A stretch of DNA of 26,124 nucleotides from a virus. Of this stretch, positions 9,300-16,366 are shown piece after piece (within the stretch, counting starts at the first letter, position 1; each line of letters begins with the position of its first letter). Both the position numbers and the translations under genes were made by a program. The stretch covers positions 1 to 26,124 of the IMG/VR virus record IMGVR_UViG_3300011013_000072. One strand, 5' to 3'. A model generated the notes under the pieces. It was not told the origin of the DNA. It worked only from the letters and a program-made list of their open reading frames with translations, and did not search any database.

Positions 9300-9319
9300 T
9301 AAGTTTTCTCCACTCTGCA

Positions 9320-9350
9320 GAAAACGGATGAGGTTCTGGGCCTCACCCGT
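9320..9350 (-). terminator. Rho-independent terminator-like hairpin after the tail tube gene
   Basis: On the minus strand a 10-bp stem (ACGGGTGAGG / CCTCATCCGT, one G-U pair) closes a 7-nt loop (CCCAGAA) and runs into TTTTC. It lies 26 nt after the tail tube stop and before the chaperone start. The U tract is short, so it may be a partial terminator or an mRNA 3'-end stabiliser that raises tail tube output over the downstream genes. Confidence 0.7.
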
Positions 9351-9360
9351 CTAAGATAGA

Positions 9361-9374
9361 TTAACAATTGTTAA
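9361..9374. repeat. 14-bp perfect palindrome TTAACAATTGTTAA
   Basis: A perfect inverted repeat begins directly after the tail tube stop codon and lies just upstream of the terminator-like hairpin. It could be a protein-binding site or a small RNA structure; AT-rich palindromes of this length can also occur by chance. Confidence 0.5.
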
Positions 9375-9375
9375 A

Positions 9376-10620
9376 TCAGAGATAGGATACTGTCACTTCG
9401 TCTGCATTGTCAAGGGCGGTTTGGAAACCCATACCGGAGAAAGTCACAGGGATTGATCCTTCGGATGGAACCGACACGCTGGGAACGTCGAAGATTGTCT
9501 TTGGAAGATCCATCTTGAAGTGTCGAGTCGTCGCATCTCCAAGAATCATGTCGATATCTTGTGCGGTAAACTCTTCAAGGTCGTCGAGGAACTCAATCAA
9601 TAGATCGTTCAAGTTGAGCTCTAGTTCTGTCTCGACATTTAACCTACCTCCCGGAACGAAGAACGGACTTGCAAGGGCGTCAGTGCCATAACAATAGTCA
9701 ACATACTCGTGATTATTGGTAAGAGTGACACTTGCACTTCTGACACAGCCGACGATCCCACCGAGGCCATCAACTGAAATGGAACCGACTAGGCCGGTTT
9801 GAATATTCGCAATTCCTACCGGAGCATCCGGCTCCGCATAGGCGAGGTAGACCGGAGTACCCGAACCGTCGGCATCGGCAAGGGCCGCACCGTCTAGTGT
9901 AACAACCCCTGTTCCCGTATCCCTTGCGGTAACTGTTCGATAAGTTCCAGGAGCAGTATCAGCAGATCTTGTCAATCCGTCAGCTTCAATGATCATGACT
10001 AGACTTCCAACCGGAAATCTTTTTGCTTCGGTCGCAGCCTGTAAGGTGATGGTATTTCCTGCATTGTTATCGGCATCACTTCGCCCAACACCTACCCGTT
10101 TTCTGTCTGCTCCTCGACCTGACCACTCGAAACCAGCCTCCCCGTCTCCTGGTAGGGAAATAGCGTTTGACTCAACTGCGCAACCAAAGGCTTGATGTGC
10201 CCACTTATCTCCGTTTTCAAAAAGGGAAAAGGTGATGTCGGGATCAGTTGTTGAATCGAAGATCACACCTGAAGAAATTGTGGCCTTTCCCAACAAAGAT
10301 TCCCAAAGGAGTTGGATCCCTTTTTCGACTTCGGTAATACCTGCAGCAACGTCAACGTCTATATTGACGAAGGTAGGAATGTTCCACTCCGTGACCTTCT
10401 TCTTTCGAATAATGTCCGTGTTATGTCTTCCGCTTCGGTGAGATGAGCTTTCTTTAGGATGGGTGTGTGTAATAGCTCCGCCGTCTTTTGTGAAGAAGAA
10501 ATCGTCGTTAGCCGGTCCAACTATCAGACCTTTTGTTATCTCCTTGACGGCAAAAAATTTCTGATTCAAAGCAATTGAATCGCCTGTCCTGTTATAAATA
10601 TTCGCGAAGTTCTTAGCCAT
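9376..10620 (-). CDS. Major tail (tube) protein, 414 aa
   Basis: A 414-residue beta-rich protein with a strong Shine-Dalgarno (AGGAGA) before the ATG at 10620. It sits between the tail completion gene and the chaperones, the standard place of the tail tube subunit. The C-terminal part (SVPSEGSIPVTFSGMGFQTA) resembles the closing beta-strands of tube proteins. It is longer than the usual 150-300 residues; a probable Ig-like or decoration insertion lies near residues 200-270 (Gly/Thr/Ala-rich, TAPGTYRTVTARDTGTGVVT). Assignment is from synteny and composition, with no sequence search. Confidence 0.82.
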   Translation of the reverse strand: MAKNFANIYNRTGDSIALNQKFFAVKEITKGLIVGPANDDFFFTKDGGAITHTHPKESSSHRSGRHNTDIIRKKKVTEWNIPTFVNIDVDVAAGITEVEKGIQLLWESLLGKATISSGVIFDSTTDPDITFSLFENGDKWAHQAFGCAVESNAISLPGDGEAGFEWSGRGADRKRVGVGRSDADNNAGNTITLQAATEAKRFPVGSLVMIIEADGLTRSADTAPGTYRTVTARDTGTGVVTLDGAALADADGSGTPVYLAYAEPDAPVGIANIQTGLVGSISVDGLGGIVGCVRSASVTLTNNHEYVDYCYGTDALASPFFVPGGRLNVETELELNLNDLLIEFLDDLEEFTAQDIDMILGDATTRHFKMDLPKTIFDVPSVSVPSEGSIPVTFSGMGFQTALDNADEVTVSYL

Positions 10621-10633
10621 GTCGGTCTCCTAA

Positions 10634-11095
10634 TTAGCATTCACTTGAAAAAGGTTCCTCGAACAACGCCTGATAGTCGAGCCTTGCCATAAAATATGGG
10701 CTTAAAATATGAAGATCAGTTAGCCCTCGAATGTATTTTATATGTTTGAAGCGTCCTTGGGAAGGAACCAAACTCCCTAAACCCAAAGTAGGATCTTCTC
10801 CAAGCTTTCTTTTTATCTCAAGTTTCCGATCGAAAAGCAAACCTTGGTCTGCTACGTCGTCTTGTAAGGGCCTTAAAATCAACTCAATTGTTAATGTCCA
10901 CTCGTTCTCGGTTCGACCTTGCACGGTCCTTGCCGTCTCCCCAACGTCGTAGATTTGAATTGCTGGGATCTCGTGATCCTTGAAATCACTGGAGTAAAGG
11001 CGTATCCGTTCAAACTCAACAAGAGACGGCCAGGTCAATTCTTCGAGCTTTGTTTTGATGTTTTGTAAAACCAGTTTTTGAACTGAATCAACCAA
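10634..11095 (-). CDS. Putative tail terminator / tail completion protein, 153 aa
   Basis: Start TTG at 11095 (GAGAGG 6 nt upstream) overlaps the end of the gp10-like gene by 8 bp. The 153-residue protein has an N-terminal helix (LVLQNIKTKLEELTW) and then alternating beta-strands with a conserved-looking PAIQIYDVGE and EWTLTIELILRP pattern, as in gpU-like or gp17-like tail completion proteins that cap the tail and bind the head connector. Placement directly before the tail tube gene supports this. No catalytic motif. Confidence 0.72.
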   Translation of the reverse strand: MVDSVQKLVLQNIKTKLEELTWPSLVEFERIRLYSSDFKDHEIPAIQIYDVGETARTVQGRTENEWTLTIELILRPLQDDVADQGLLFDRKLEIKRKLGEDPTLGLGSLVPSQGRFKHIKYIRGLTDLHILSPYFMARLDYQALFEEPFSSEC

Positions 11096-11591
11096 GATTA
11101 GCCTCTCTTAGGATGTCAATTATTTTCCTTTTGTGTTTTGTAAAAGCCGGGCGGAGGTAAGGTCGGGCCTTGATATTCATCTCCCTTTTGTGGGCTCTTA
11201 CCCTGACAACCAAAGGAGCTATCTGTTGGCCAAATGCCTGGGTGATTGTCCTATCATGGTCTGGGATCTCTACCTTGTCGGTCGATCCGAACTCGTGGAC
11301 CCTTGCATAGGGAACCGCGAAGGAACCGACGATGACCCTGATATCATTACCTACCGCCTCGATCTCGTGTTTGATGGAATTTAAAAGTCGCCCGGTATCT
11401 ATCAAACGTCGGGATCGGATATTGAGTTTCGCTTGTGCTTCGATCAAAAGGGCGATCCGCAACATCGCCTCCCTCCGCCGTGGCTCACGGGCTTGAAAGG
11501 ATTGTATGAACCTATCGGCCCTCGCGATCATAACTGATTCGATCTTCGCAGGGGAAGGGACTGTGAACTTCTTTCCCTTCTTCTTAGCCAT
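11088..11591 (-). CDS. HK97 gp10-like head-tail joining / tail component, 167 aa
   Basis: The sequence contains VPYARVHEFGS, the signature of the HK97 gp10 family (Y-A-x-x-x-E-F-G), preceded by a helix-rich region with DTGRLLNSI, also typical. This family acts at the neck joining head and tail. An upstream GTG at 11600 is possible, but ATG 11591 is preferred because AGGTG lies 7 nt before it. It overlaps the connector gene by 8 bp. The N-terminus is Lys-rich, and a C-terminal RPYLRPAF motif is another family hallmark. Confidence 0.87.
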   Translation of the reverse strand: MAKKKGKKFTVPSPAKIESVMIARADRFIQSFQAREPRRREAMLRIALLIEAQAKLNIRSRRLIDTGRLLNSIKHEIEAVGNDIRVIVGSFAVPYARVHEFGSTDKVEIPDHDRTITQAFGQQIAPLVVRVRAHKREMNIKARPYLRPAFTKHKRKIIDILREANLG

Positions 11592-12246
11592 TTCGAACAC
11601 CTACTTCTGAGTTCGCAAACTCTTCTCGAATATACGGCTCCAAAAGGAGTTGGATGTGTTGAGGCAATCGCTGCTCAAAACTTGTGCTCTCGCCGGTCTT
11701 ACCTCTGTTCAATATTCCTACACGCTCTGAACTCGTCGAATGATAGAACCACGACACCAGCTCCAGACACGCATACTCCAAATCTGACGGCAGGGTATTC
11801 GTTCCGGTACCATCAATGTCGGATTGAGTAACAATGCCGTAGCCGTGATCATACGTGATCTTGACGTTACGATATCCCTTCGAGAAGATACCACGGTATC
11901 GAAGGATGCTCGTTTGGCGGTCAGACACGTCGTACTCGTCGATCGGGACAACCGTCTCGGAGCCGAAAACAGATTCGCCATCGAGAAAAATCTCCGGCTT
12001 TGATCCGACGGCAGGGCCGCCGGTAATTGGCCACTCGTAGGTTTGCATACGATTGTTGGCTCGGCCATCGTGGAATTCTGTAACCGTCCTATCTGTCAAC
12101 TTCCTCTTCGTCAATCGCTCAATCATACCACTGGCGACATTTATCAGCATGTCAATCCGAGAGTCATATTTAGTCGTCGCCAAAGGAATCTGAACATGAT
12201 CTTTCGCATTGTTTCTATATGTGAGAGCGTTTGAGTTGACAGACAT
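11584..12246 (-). CDS. Head-tail connector protein, gp6-like, 220 aa
   Basis: A 220-residue protein whose start overlaps the upstream stop (TAATG). The N-terminal helix-rich part (DMLINVASGMIERLTKRKL) and the later YDHGYG...LPSDLEYACLELVSW region match the layout of HK97 gp6-type connector (head completion) proteins, in which helices line the neck ring below the portal. Its place just upstream of the gp10-like gene agrees. No enzymatic residues. Confidence 0.85.
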   Translation of the reverse strand: MSVNSNALTYRNNAKDHVQIPLATTKYDSRIDMLINVASGMIERLTKRKLTDRTVTEFHDGRANNRMQTYEWPITGGPAVGSKPEIFLDGESVFGSETVVPIDEYDVSDRQTSILRYRGIFSKGYRNVKITYDHGYGIVTQSDIDGTGTNTLPSDLEYACLELVSWFYHSTSSERVGILNRGKTGESTSFEQRLPQHIQLLLEPYIREEFANSEVGVRNG

Positions 12247-12524
12247 TAGATTGGCACATCCTTATTGGAATAAGATTTAACGTCCTTGGTTTCATCTTTG
12301 ACTTCGTCTTCGGGCTTAGTCTCCACCATCTTCTTCTTCGGATTCTTTGTCCGGGATATTATGTCGCCATCTTTGGATAGGATAAGGTTAGCGATATCCT
12401 CGGGAACCTCGGCCGAGCTTTTCAAGGGAATCATAACGCTAATCGACTTACCGTCTTTTACGCCTGAGAAAATATATGGTCCTTTGATATGCGCTCGCCT
12501 AGCAGATGTATAATAAAGTTTCAC
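12246..12524 (-). CDS. Small phage protein of unknown function, 92 aa
   Basis: The start is GTG at 12524 with an excellent AGGAGG 6 nt upstream. The first half (KLYYTSARRAHIKGPYIFSG, then SVMIPLKS) looks like beta-strands; the second half is a charged Lys/Glu/Asp tail. It directly precedes and is coupled to the connector gene, so a small neck or head-associated role is plausible. No family recognised with certainty. Confidence 0.7.
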   Translation of the reverse strand: MKLYYTSARRAHIKGPYIFSGVKDGKSISVMIPLKSSAEVPEDIANLILSKDGDIISRTKNPKKKMVETKPEDEVKDETKDVKSYSNKDVPI

Positions 12525-12561
12525 TTCCGTCCTCCTGATTAAGGTTAGATCAAACTATGGT

Positions 12562-12855
12562 CTATTTCGACCAATCCCACAACTCTTTCGCGCCTTCGTC
12601 GTCTTCGATTGCATTGAAACAATGTTTCGGATCTTTAAACAGTCTATTGATCGCAGGCTCTTGGACATGGACGTGCCACCACTTCCCTGCGCGTGAAGCC
12701 TTCCCGGTCCTTCCCGACAAGGATTCGTCTGGATCTCCGCCGAGGACGGCCGATCCAAATTGAGATAATGAGACGCCAAGGTTGTAGACGTATTGTAATA
12801 AAATTGTAGCTTCGCCTTTATTGCACTGATCAATCCAGCCCATCCAGTTCCCCAT
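12562..12855 (-). CDS. Small conserved phage protein with DESLSGRTGK and DPKHC motifs, 97 aa
   Basis: ATG at 12855 is preferred (GGGGAAA upstream, no overlap); a TTG at 12876 would add 7 residues and overlap the neighbouring gene. The pattern LGGDPDESLSGRTGK followed by LFKDPKHC and a closing acidic helix resembles small proteins I recall from other tailed phages as hypothetical, often in late operons. The function is unknown; the Trp/His-rich centre (KWWHVHVQ) has no known meaning. Family resemblance is from memory and was not searched. Confidence 0.7.
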   Translation of the reverse strand: MGNWMGWIDQCNKGEATILLQYVYNLGVSLSQFGSAVLGGDPDESLSGRTGKASRAGKWWHVHVQEPAINRLFKDPKHCFNAIEDDEGAKELWDWSK

Positions 12856-12860
12856 TGTAT

Positions 12861-13406
12861 TTAAGGTTTTCCCCAATAAATATTCACTCGAAAAGTATCC
12901 ACAACGGAACTAGCTTTGGTTGCGATGAATCTAAAATATAACCCCGATTTTATTTCCTCCGAACCGCCTATAGATTCTACAAGCAAAGGATTTGTAGTCG
13001 GCATGTACCATCCCCTCTTTGCAGGCGCTATAACTACAGAAGGGTTCTCGGAAAAAGAACCGACCTTCGGATAGTCTGGGTAATCTATTGCCGCCTGAGC
13101 CTCGGCTTGTGCTTGTGTCAATCCAGCACTTACATAAGCAGCGACAATTATCTGATCAATATCCACGACATCAACTGAGTCAAACATATCACCAGGCAAA
13201 GGATTGTCGAACCATCCCGAACCACCTTCGACAATTCTTGATTCTACCAAAGGTGTTCCCGGTATCTTAAGATCAAGTTGAATGGCCCCACTGGCATCTG
13301 AAACCTGTGAGCCACACATCATTTGTAGCTTTGATCGTGAAGGAATACTGATAGCTAAAACGATAGAAGACGACAGTAAGAAATAAAATATAACAAACCT
13401 ACTCAT
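12861..13406 (-). CDS. Signal-peptide-bearing protein of unknown function, 181 aa
   Basis: Start and the previous stop share TAATG at 13406, so the two genes are probably translated together. The N-terminus MSRFVIFYFLLSSSIVLAIS is a typical Sec signal or membrane anchor (basic start, about 16 hydrophobic residues). After it the protein is mixed alpha/beta with a Gly/Pro-rich GSGWFDNPLPGDMF segment, an Ala/Gln-rich helix and a beta-rich C-terminus (GLYFRFIATKA...FRVNIYWGKP). A second possible start at Met 29/30 would remove the signal. Its C-terminal part resembles a virion beta-sandwich. The role is unknown. Confidence 0.7.
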   Translation of the reverse strand: MSRFVIFYFLLSSSIVLAISIPSRSKLQMMCGSQVSDASGAIQLDLKIPGTPLVESRIVEGGSGWFDNPLPGDMFDSVDVVDIDQIIVAAYVSAGLTQAQAEAQAAIDYPDYPKVGSFSENPSVVIAPAKRGWYMPTTNPLLVESIGGSEEIKSGLYFRFIATKASSVVDTFRVNIYWGKP

Positions 13407-14602
13407 TAAGTTTCTTCCTCAAATCCAAATGTTAAACATTCAAGATTAGAAATACCTGAAGTTATGTTGTCTTGAACTATAATAGTCACGTTGTCGGAAG
13501 TGTTCGGTTCCAAAGGTATTGGCTGCGCCGGTCTAAAATCTGAGATAAACTCATCACCCCCAGCTTGAATATCTAGCCGGAAATCAGAGCCGGGACTAGT
13601 TGAAAATAAGTTCTTCCAATCCTCAGTTGTCTTAATAGGAAAGAATGAAAATAATTCTCCTTGACTCTCGATGTTTATTTGAATGCCATTGGAAAGACCC
13701 GAGCCTGATTTAGATAAAAATTGACCGAATTTTATTCCGTTTCCGCCACCATAGCACCTGATATAGTTGAGTAGTCTTCTCTTGGCCGATATACCAGACG
13801 AATCCGCTAACACAATAAAATTCACCGGCGTACCCGAACCATTAACTAACATGTCGGAAGAACCACCGTCTTTAAATTTTTCTTGAAACTGATCGCCAAT
13901 ACCGCCTGGTAGGGTTGAAACAGTTCCACTAATCGCCTGTACCCCAAGGTTGTGAGGGTTGTTGGGATCGCGACCAAGGCTTGTTGGTTTTGCCCTGGAT
14001 TCTATTTTGTCAAAGGCGACAATACCAACTGCCGATCCTGTGACAGAAACTTGAAAATCTAATGTGTTTGATCTCTCATAGAATTCACCGGGTAAAGAAA
14101 ATTTGGTCGAAGAAACATGAATTATTGCCCTATCTCGAACACACGTAGCCTTTAAAAATGCAGCAATGAAGTTAGCATCCGAGTTTAGATCATTAGCCAT
14201 CAGAGAGCACAAGGCCAACTCATCACCATCTTCAGAGGCGGTAACCGTTGTAACCACACTTACCGATACAGTATCCCTGTCAGGAGTGGAAGGATCGTTA
14301 ACCGTACCGGAGATATCAACGGTCCAGGTGTCATTGAGAGCGCCAGCGTTGTCGATCGTGAAATAGGTATCGGGCAAAGGATCTTGGCCATTGGGAACAT
14401 TGACACTGGTCAATAAAGTTGTTGTCAACAGACGTTTTTTTCCTGCAATGTTTTCTACATCAGCTTTGAAAACTTCGTCGCCGCCCGTGATTTGAACAGA
14501 CATCACTGGGCTAACATCCTGGGAATTAGACCAGTCAGAAATAAATAAAAATACGATAGCAACAAAAGCCACTATCGTATGATTGAAAAATTTTGTTTTC
14601 AT
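13406..14602 (-). CDS. Signal-peptide-bearing beta-rich protein of unknown function, 398 aa
   Basis: The N-terminus (MKTKFFNHTIVAFVAIVFLF followed by ISDWSNSQD) looks like a Sec signal peptide with cleavage near residue 27-28. The mature part is beta-rich with Thr/Ser/Gly, contains a few Cys (CSLMAND, KATCVRD, IRCYGGG, LECLTFGF), and its C-terminal third (residues about 265-395, with GIQINIESQGELFSFFPIKT) resembles beta-sandwich virion proteins. The start overlaps the upstream stop (TGATG). An internal Met 34 with a weak AGGA could yield a cytoplasmic form lacking the signal. Export of a product encoded inside the capsid-connector interval is unusual. Confidence 0.72.
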   Translation of the reverse strand: MKTKFFNHTIVAFVAIVFLFISDWSNSQDVSPVMSVQITGGDEVFKADVENIAGKKRLLTTTLLTSVNVPNGQDPLPDTYFTIDNAGALNDTWTVDISGTVNDPSTPDRDTVSVSVVTTVTASEDGDELALCSLMANDLNSDANFIAAFLKATCVRDRAIIHVSSTKFSLPGEFYERSNTLDFQVSVTGSAVGIVAFDKIESRAKPTSLGRDPNNPHNLGVQAISGTVSTLPGGIGDQFQEKFKDGGSSDMLVNGSGTPVNFIVLADSSGISAKRRLLNYIRCYGGGNGIKFGQFLSKSGSGLSNGIQINIESQGELFSFFPIKTTEDWKNLFSTSPGSDFRLDIQAGGDEFISDFRPAQPIPLEPNTSDNVTIIVQDNITSGISNLECLTFGFEEET

Positions 14603-14844
14603 CAGTGTTTGAAATTCCTTTTTTGTTGTTTTGCGTCTTTCATTTCTTTTTTCCTGGCAACAAACTCAGGTTGGGAAAGAAACCATTGAGGGTACTTTGC
14701 AGCGACATGCGCCTCGTTGACAAATTCCATGCTTTTTCCGTTGTCTTCTGCCTTCAGAAGAATCCGCAAAGGCTTGTCGTTATCGTCTAAGTCTTCAATT
14801 ACCATCACGCCAGACCTAAAAGATGGTCGATAAAAAGTCAACAT
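14602..14844 (-). CDS. Small basic-tailed protein of unknown function, 80 aa
   Basis: ATG at 14844 follows AAGGGG by 8 nt. The protein starts with beta-like segments (GVMVIEDLDDNDKPLRILLK) and ends in a Lys/Arg/Gln-rich tail (RKKEMKDAKQQKRNFKH). No family recognised. It lies between two beta-rich proteins and is coupled to the signal-peptide gene downstream. Confidence 0.65.
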   Translation of the reverse strand: MLTFYRPSFRSGVMVIEDLDDNDKPLRILLKAEDNGKSMEFVNEAHVAAKYPQWFLSQPEFVARKKEMKDAKQQKRNFKH

Positions 14845-14870
14845 AGCAATACCCCTTCTCTATGATTATA

Positions 14871-15437
14871 TTACTGTACTTCTTCAACCGAAAGCGTAGC
14901 CCTTAGATCGCTTGCAGCATCTTTGTTTAGGCCGACAATTCTTAATTCCTGAGTTCCTACCGCCCCTGATGTGAAGTTAAGACAATCCAACTGGTCGGAC
15001 GATGTATAATCACCTGGTCCTACCAGAAATGTGGTGATCTCGGTTTCAACATCAGTGACGCCTACATCGGAAATTTGAACAACCCTATATTCCGTTTGGC
15101 GGAAGTTTGAACCGACCCATCCAATTTTTTTATAAACTTTGTTTTGCTGTAAGATTATTGTCGCTATAGTCTGCTCAAGGGTATTGCTACCTGTAACCTT
15201 TGCCGATGCGGAAAGACAAGCAACATCAGCCGATTCAGAGCTTACAACGACTTCATTGTTGGCGTTAACTTTGGCGTATTGTAGATTCCCGGCAATATCT
15301 TTAAAAGTCAATGCCGCGAAAGCTCTTTTAGCCGCCGATGCATCGCCTTCTAATACCTTTGCTGGCGATACACCTGAATTATCGGCTAGATCTTCAAGGA
15401 TCGGCATTGCTTGTGGTTTGTCTGTTGCTAATGTCAT
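14871..15437 (-). CDS. Putative virion-associated protein, 188 aa
   Basis: ATG at 15437 with AAAGGG upstream. The N-terminal 45 residues are Ala/Asp-rich; the rest alternates beta-strands (YAKVNANNEVVVSS; TEYRVVQISDVGVTDVETEI; ELRIVGLNKDA). No signal peptide and no catalytic motif. Location two genes after the major capsid protein suggests a capsid decoration or other head protein. I do not recognise a named family. Confidence 0.65.
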   Translation of the reverse strand: MTLATDKPQAMPILEDLADNSGVSPAKVLEGDASAAKRAFAALTFKDIAGNLQYAKVNANNEVVVSSESADVACLSASAKVTGSNTLEQTIATIILQQNKVYKKIGWVGSNFRQTEYRVVQISDVGVTDVETEITTFLVGPGDYTSSDQLDCLNFTSGAVGTQELRIVGLNKDAASDLRATLSVEEVQ

Positions 15438-15449
15438 GACTTACCCTTT

Positions 15450-16295
15450 CTAAATTGTCGATCCCATGAGATATGATTCGACTTGGTTTGAGGGAGTTCC
15501 CACATGAGCACGGAAAAAGACACGGATAACTTTGTTTTCCGCGACTGTTTCTCCCCGATCCCAATCGAAAGAAAAATTAGGATTCAAAGCCCTTGTCCTA
15601 CCGCTTGCAATTGTAACACCATCGACGTCAATTTCGAAGTGCGAGCTTGCACCTGTTGATAAAAAAAACTTTTTCAACAAAACAAACTGACCCGAAGGAA
15701 CAGTGTGTGAGATCAAAGTTTGATCTGCAAGTGGTGTTGTTGCACGTCGATCTTTAAGTTTTAAATCAACCCCTGGCTCGGTGATCTCAATAGGCATAGG
15801 GCATCGAACGAGTTCAAACTTCCCCGACGTCTCATTATAACAGGCGACCGGAAGCCCTTTGTCTTGCAATAGATCCGCGGACTGACCGTCAAGGACAAAG
15901 GCCGAGTCGATGTCGGTTGCCGTGTAGGCGACGAGGGTTCCGAAGACTCCGACTTCGACCGCACCTCCCGTAATGGTAATCTCACAGTTTACTTTGTTGT
16001 GTATTTTAGTGACGACGATACGATTGCTAACTCCTGCCGTCGAGATTGAGTTGTGTGATGTTAAGTTAAACTTCTCCCCGAAAGCCTTGCCAGTCGTGGT
16101 GTCGAAGTATTTAACCTCGACCGATGCACCTGCACCTACGGCCTTGACATAGACGGTCGAAAGGAGTGAATTGCCTTCCGTCAAAAGAGGAATGGTCGTG
16201 ACACCTGGGCCTCGTGAGATGACCGCACCGGAGGGATCCACCAACGGGAAGATGGTCTTTGATTCTTTGCTCCTGAATATAATTGGTTTCGTCAT
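15450..16295 (-). CDS. Putative virion-associated beta-rich protein, 281 aa
   Basis: ATG at 16295 is preferred over an in-frame TTG at 16310, because the latter lies inside the U tract of the terminator-like hairpin; neither has a good Shine-Dalgarno. The protein is beta-rich throughout, with an apparent two-domain layout: residues about 1-120 and about 175-281 (TVPSGQFVLLKKFFLSTG... then VIRVFFRAHVG). It is the first gene after the major capsid gene, a common place for decoration proteins. Weak initiation and the upstream hairpin suggest lower expression than the capsid protein. Function is inferred from position only. Confidence 0.66.
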   Translation of the reverse strand: MTKPIIFRSKESKTIFPLVDPSGAVISRGPGVTTIPLLTEGNSLLSTVYVKAVGAGASVEVKYFDTTTGKAFGEKFNLTSHNSISTAGVSNRIVVTKIHNKVNCEITITGGAVEVGVFGTLVAYTATDIDSAFVLDGQSADLLQDKGLPVACYNETSGKFELVRCPMPIEITEPGVDLKLKDRRATTPLADQTLISHTVPSGQFVLLKKFFLSTGASSHFEIDVDGVTIASGRTRALNPNFSFDWDRGETVAENKVIRVFFRAHVGTPSNQVESYLMGSTI

Positions 16296-16308
16296 ATCTG
16301 CGCCCAAC

Positions 16309-16341
16309 AAAAAAAGGGGCAGGGAATAATCCCAACCCCTT
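16309..16341 (-). terminator. Rho-independent terminator after the major capsid gene
   Basis: On the minus strand AAGGGG pairs with CCCCTT and, inside it, GGGA pairs with TCCC around a TTAT loop (two unpaired bases on each side between the stems), followed by a run of T. It begins about 25 nt after the major capsid stop. The good stem and U run make this the strongest terminator in the window; some read-through must occur since downstream late genes show no separate promoter by eye. Confidence 0.82.
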
Positions 16342-16366
16342 GGAGTCGAATGAACTAGTGCTGAAC

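Noticed and set aside
11718-12068. 116-codon minus-strand frame within the connector gene
   Set aside because: It is an alternative frame of the gp6-like gene without its own ribosome site or domain.
16295-16310. TTG start at 16310 for the gene after the major capsid
   Set aside because: It lies in the U run of the terminator hairpin and has no ribosome site; ATG 16295 is simpler.
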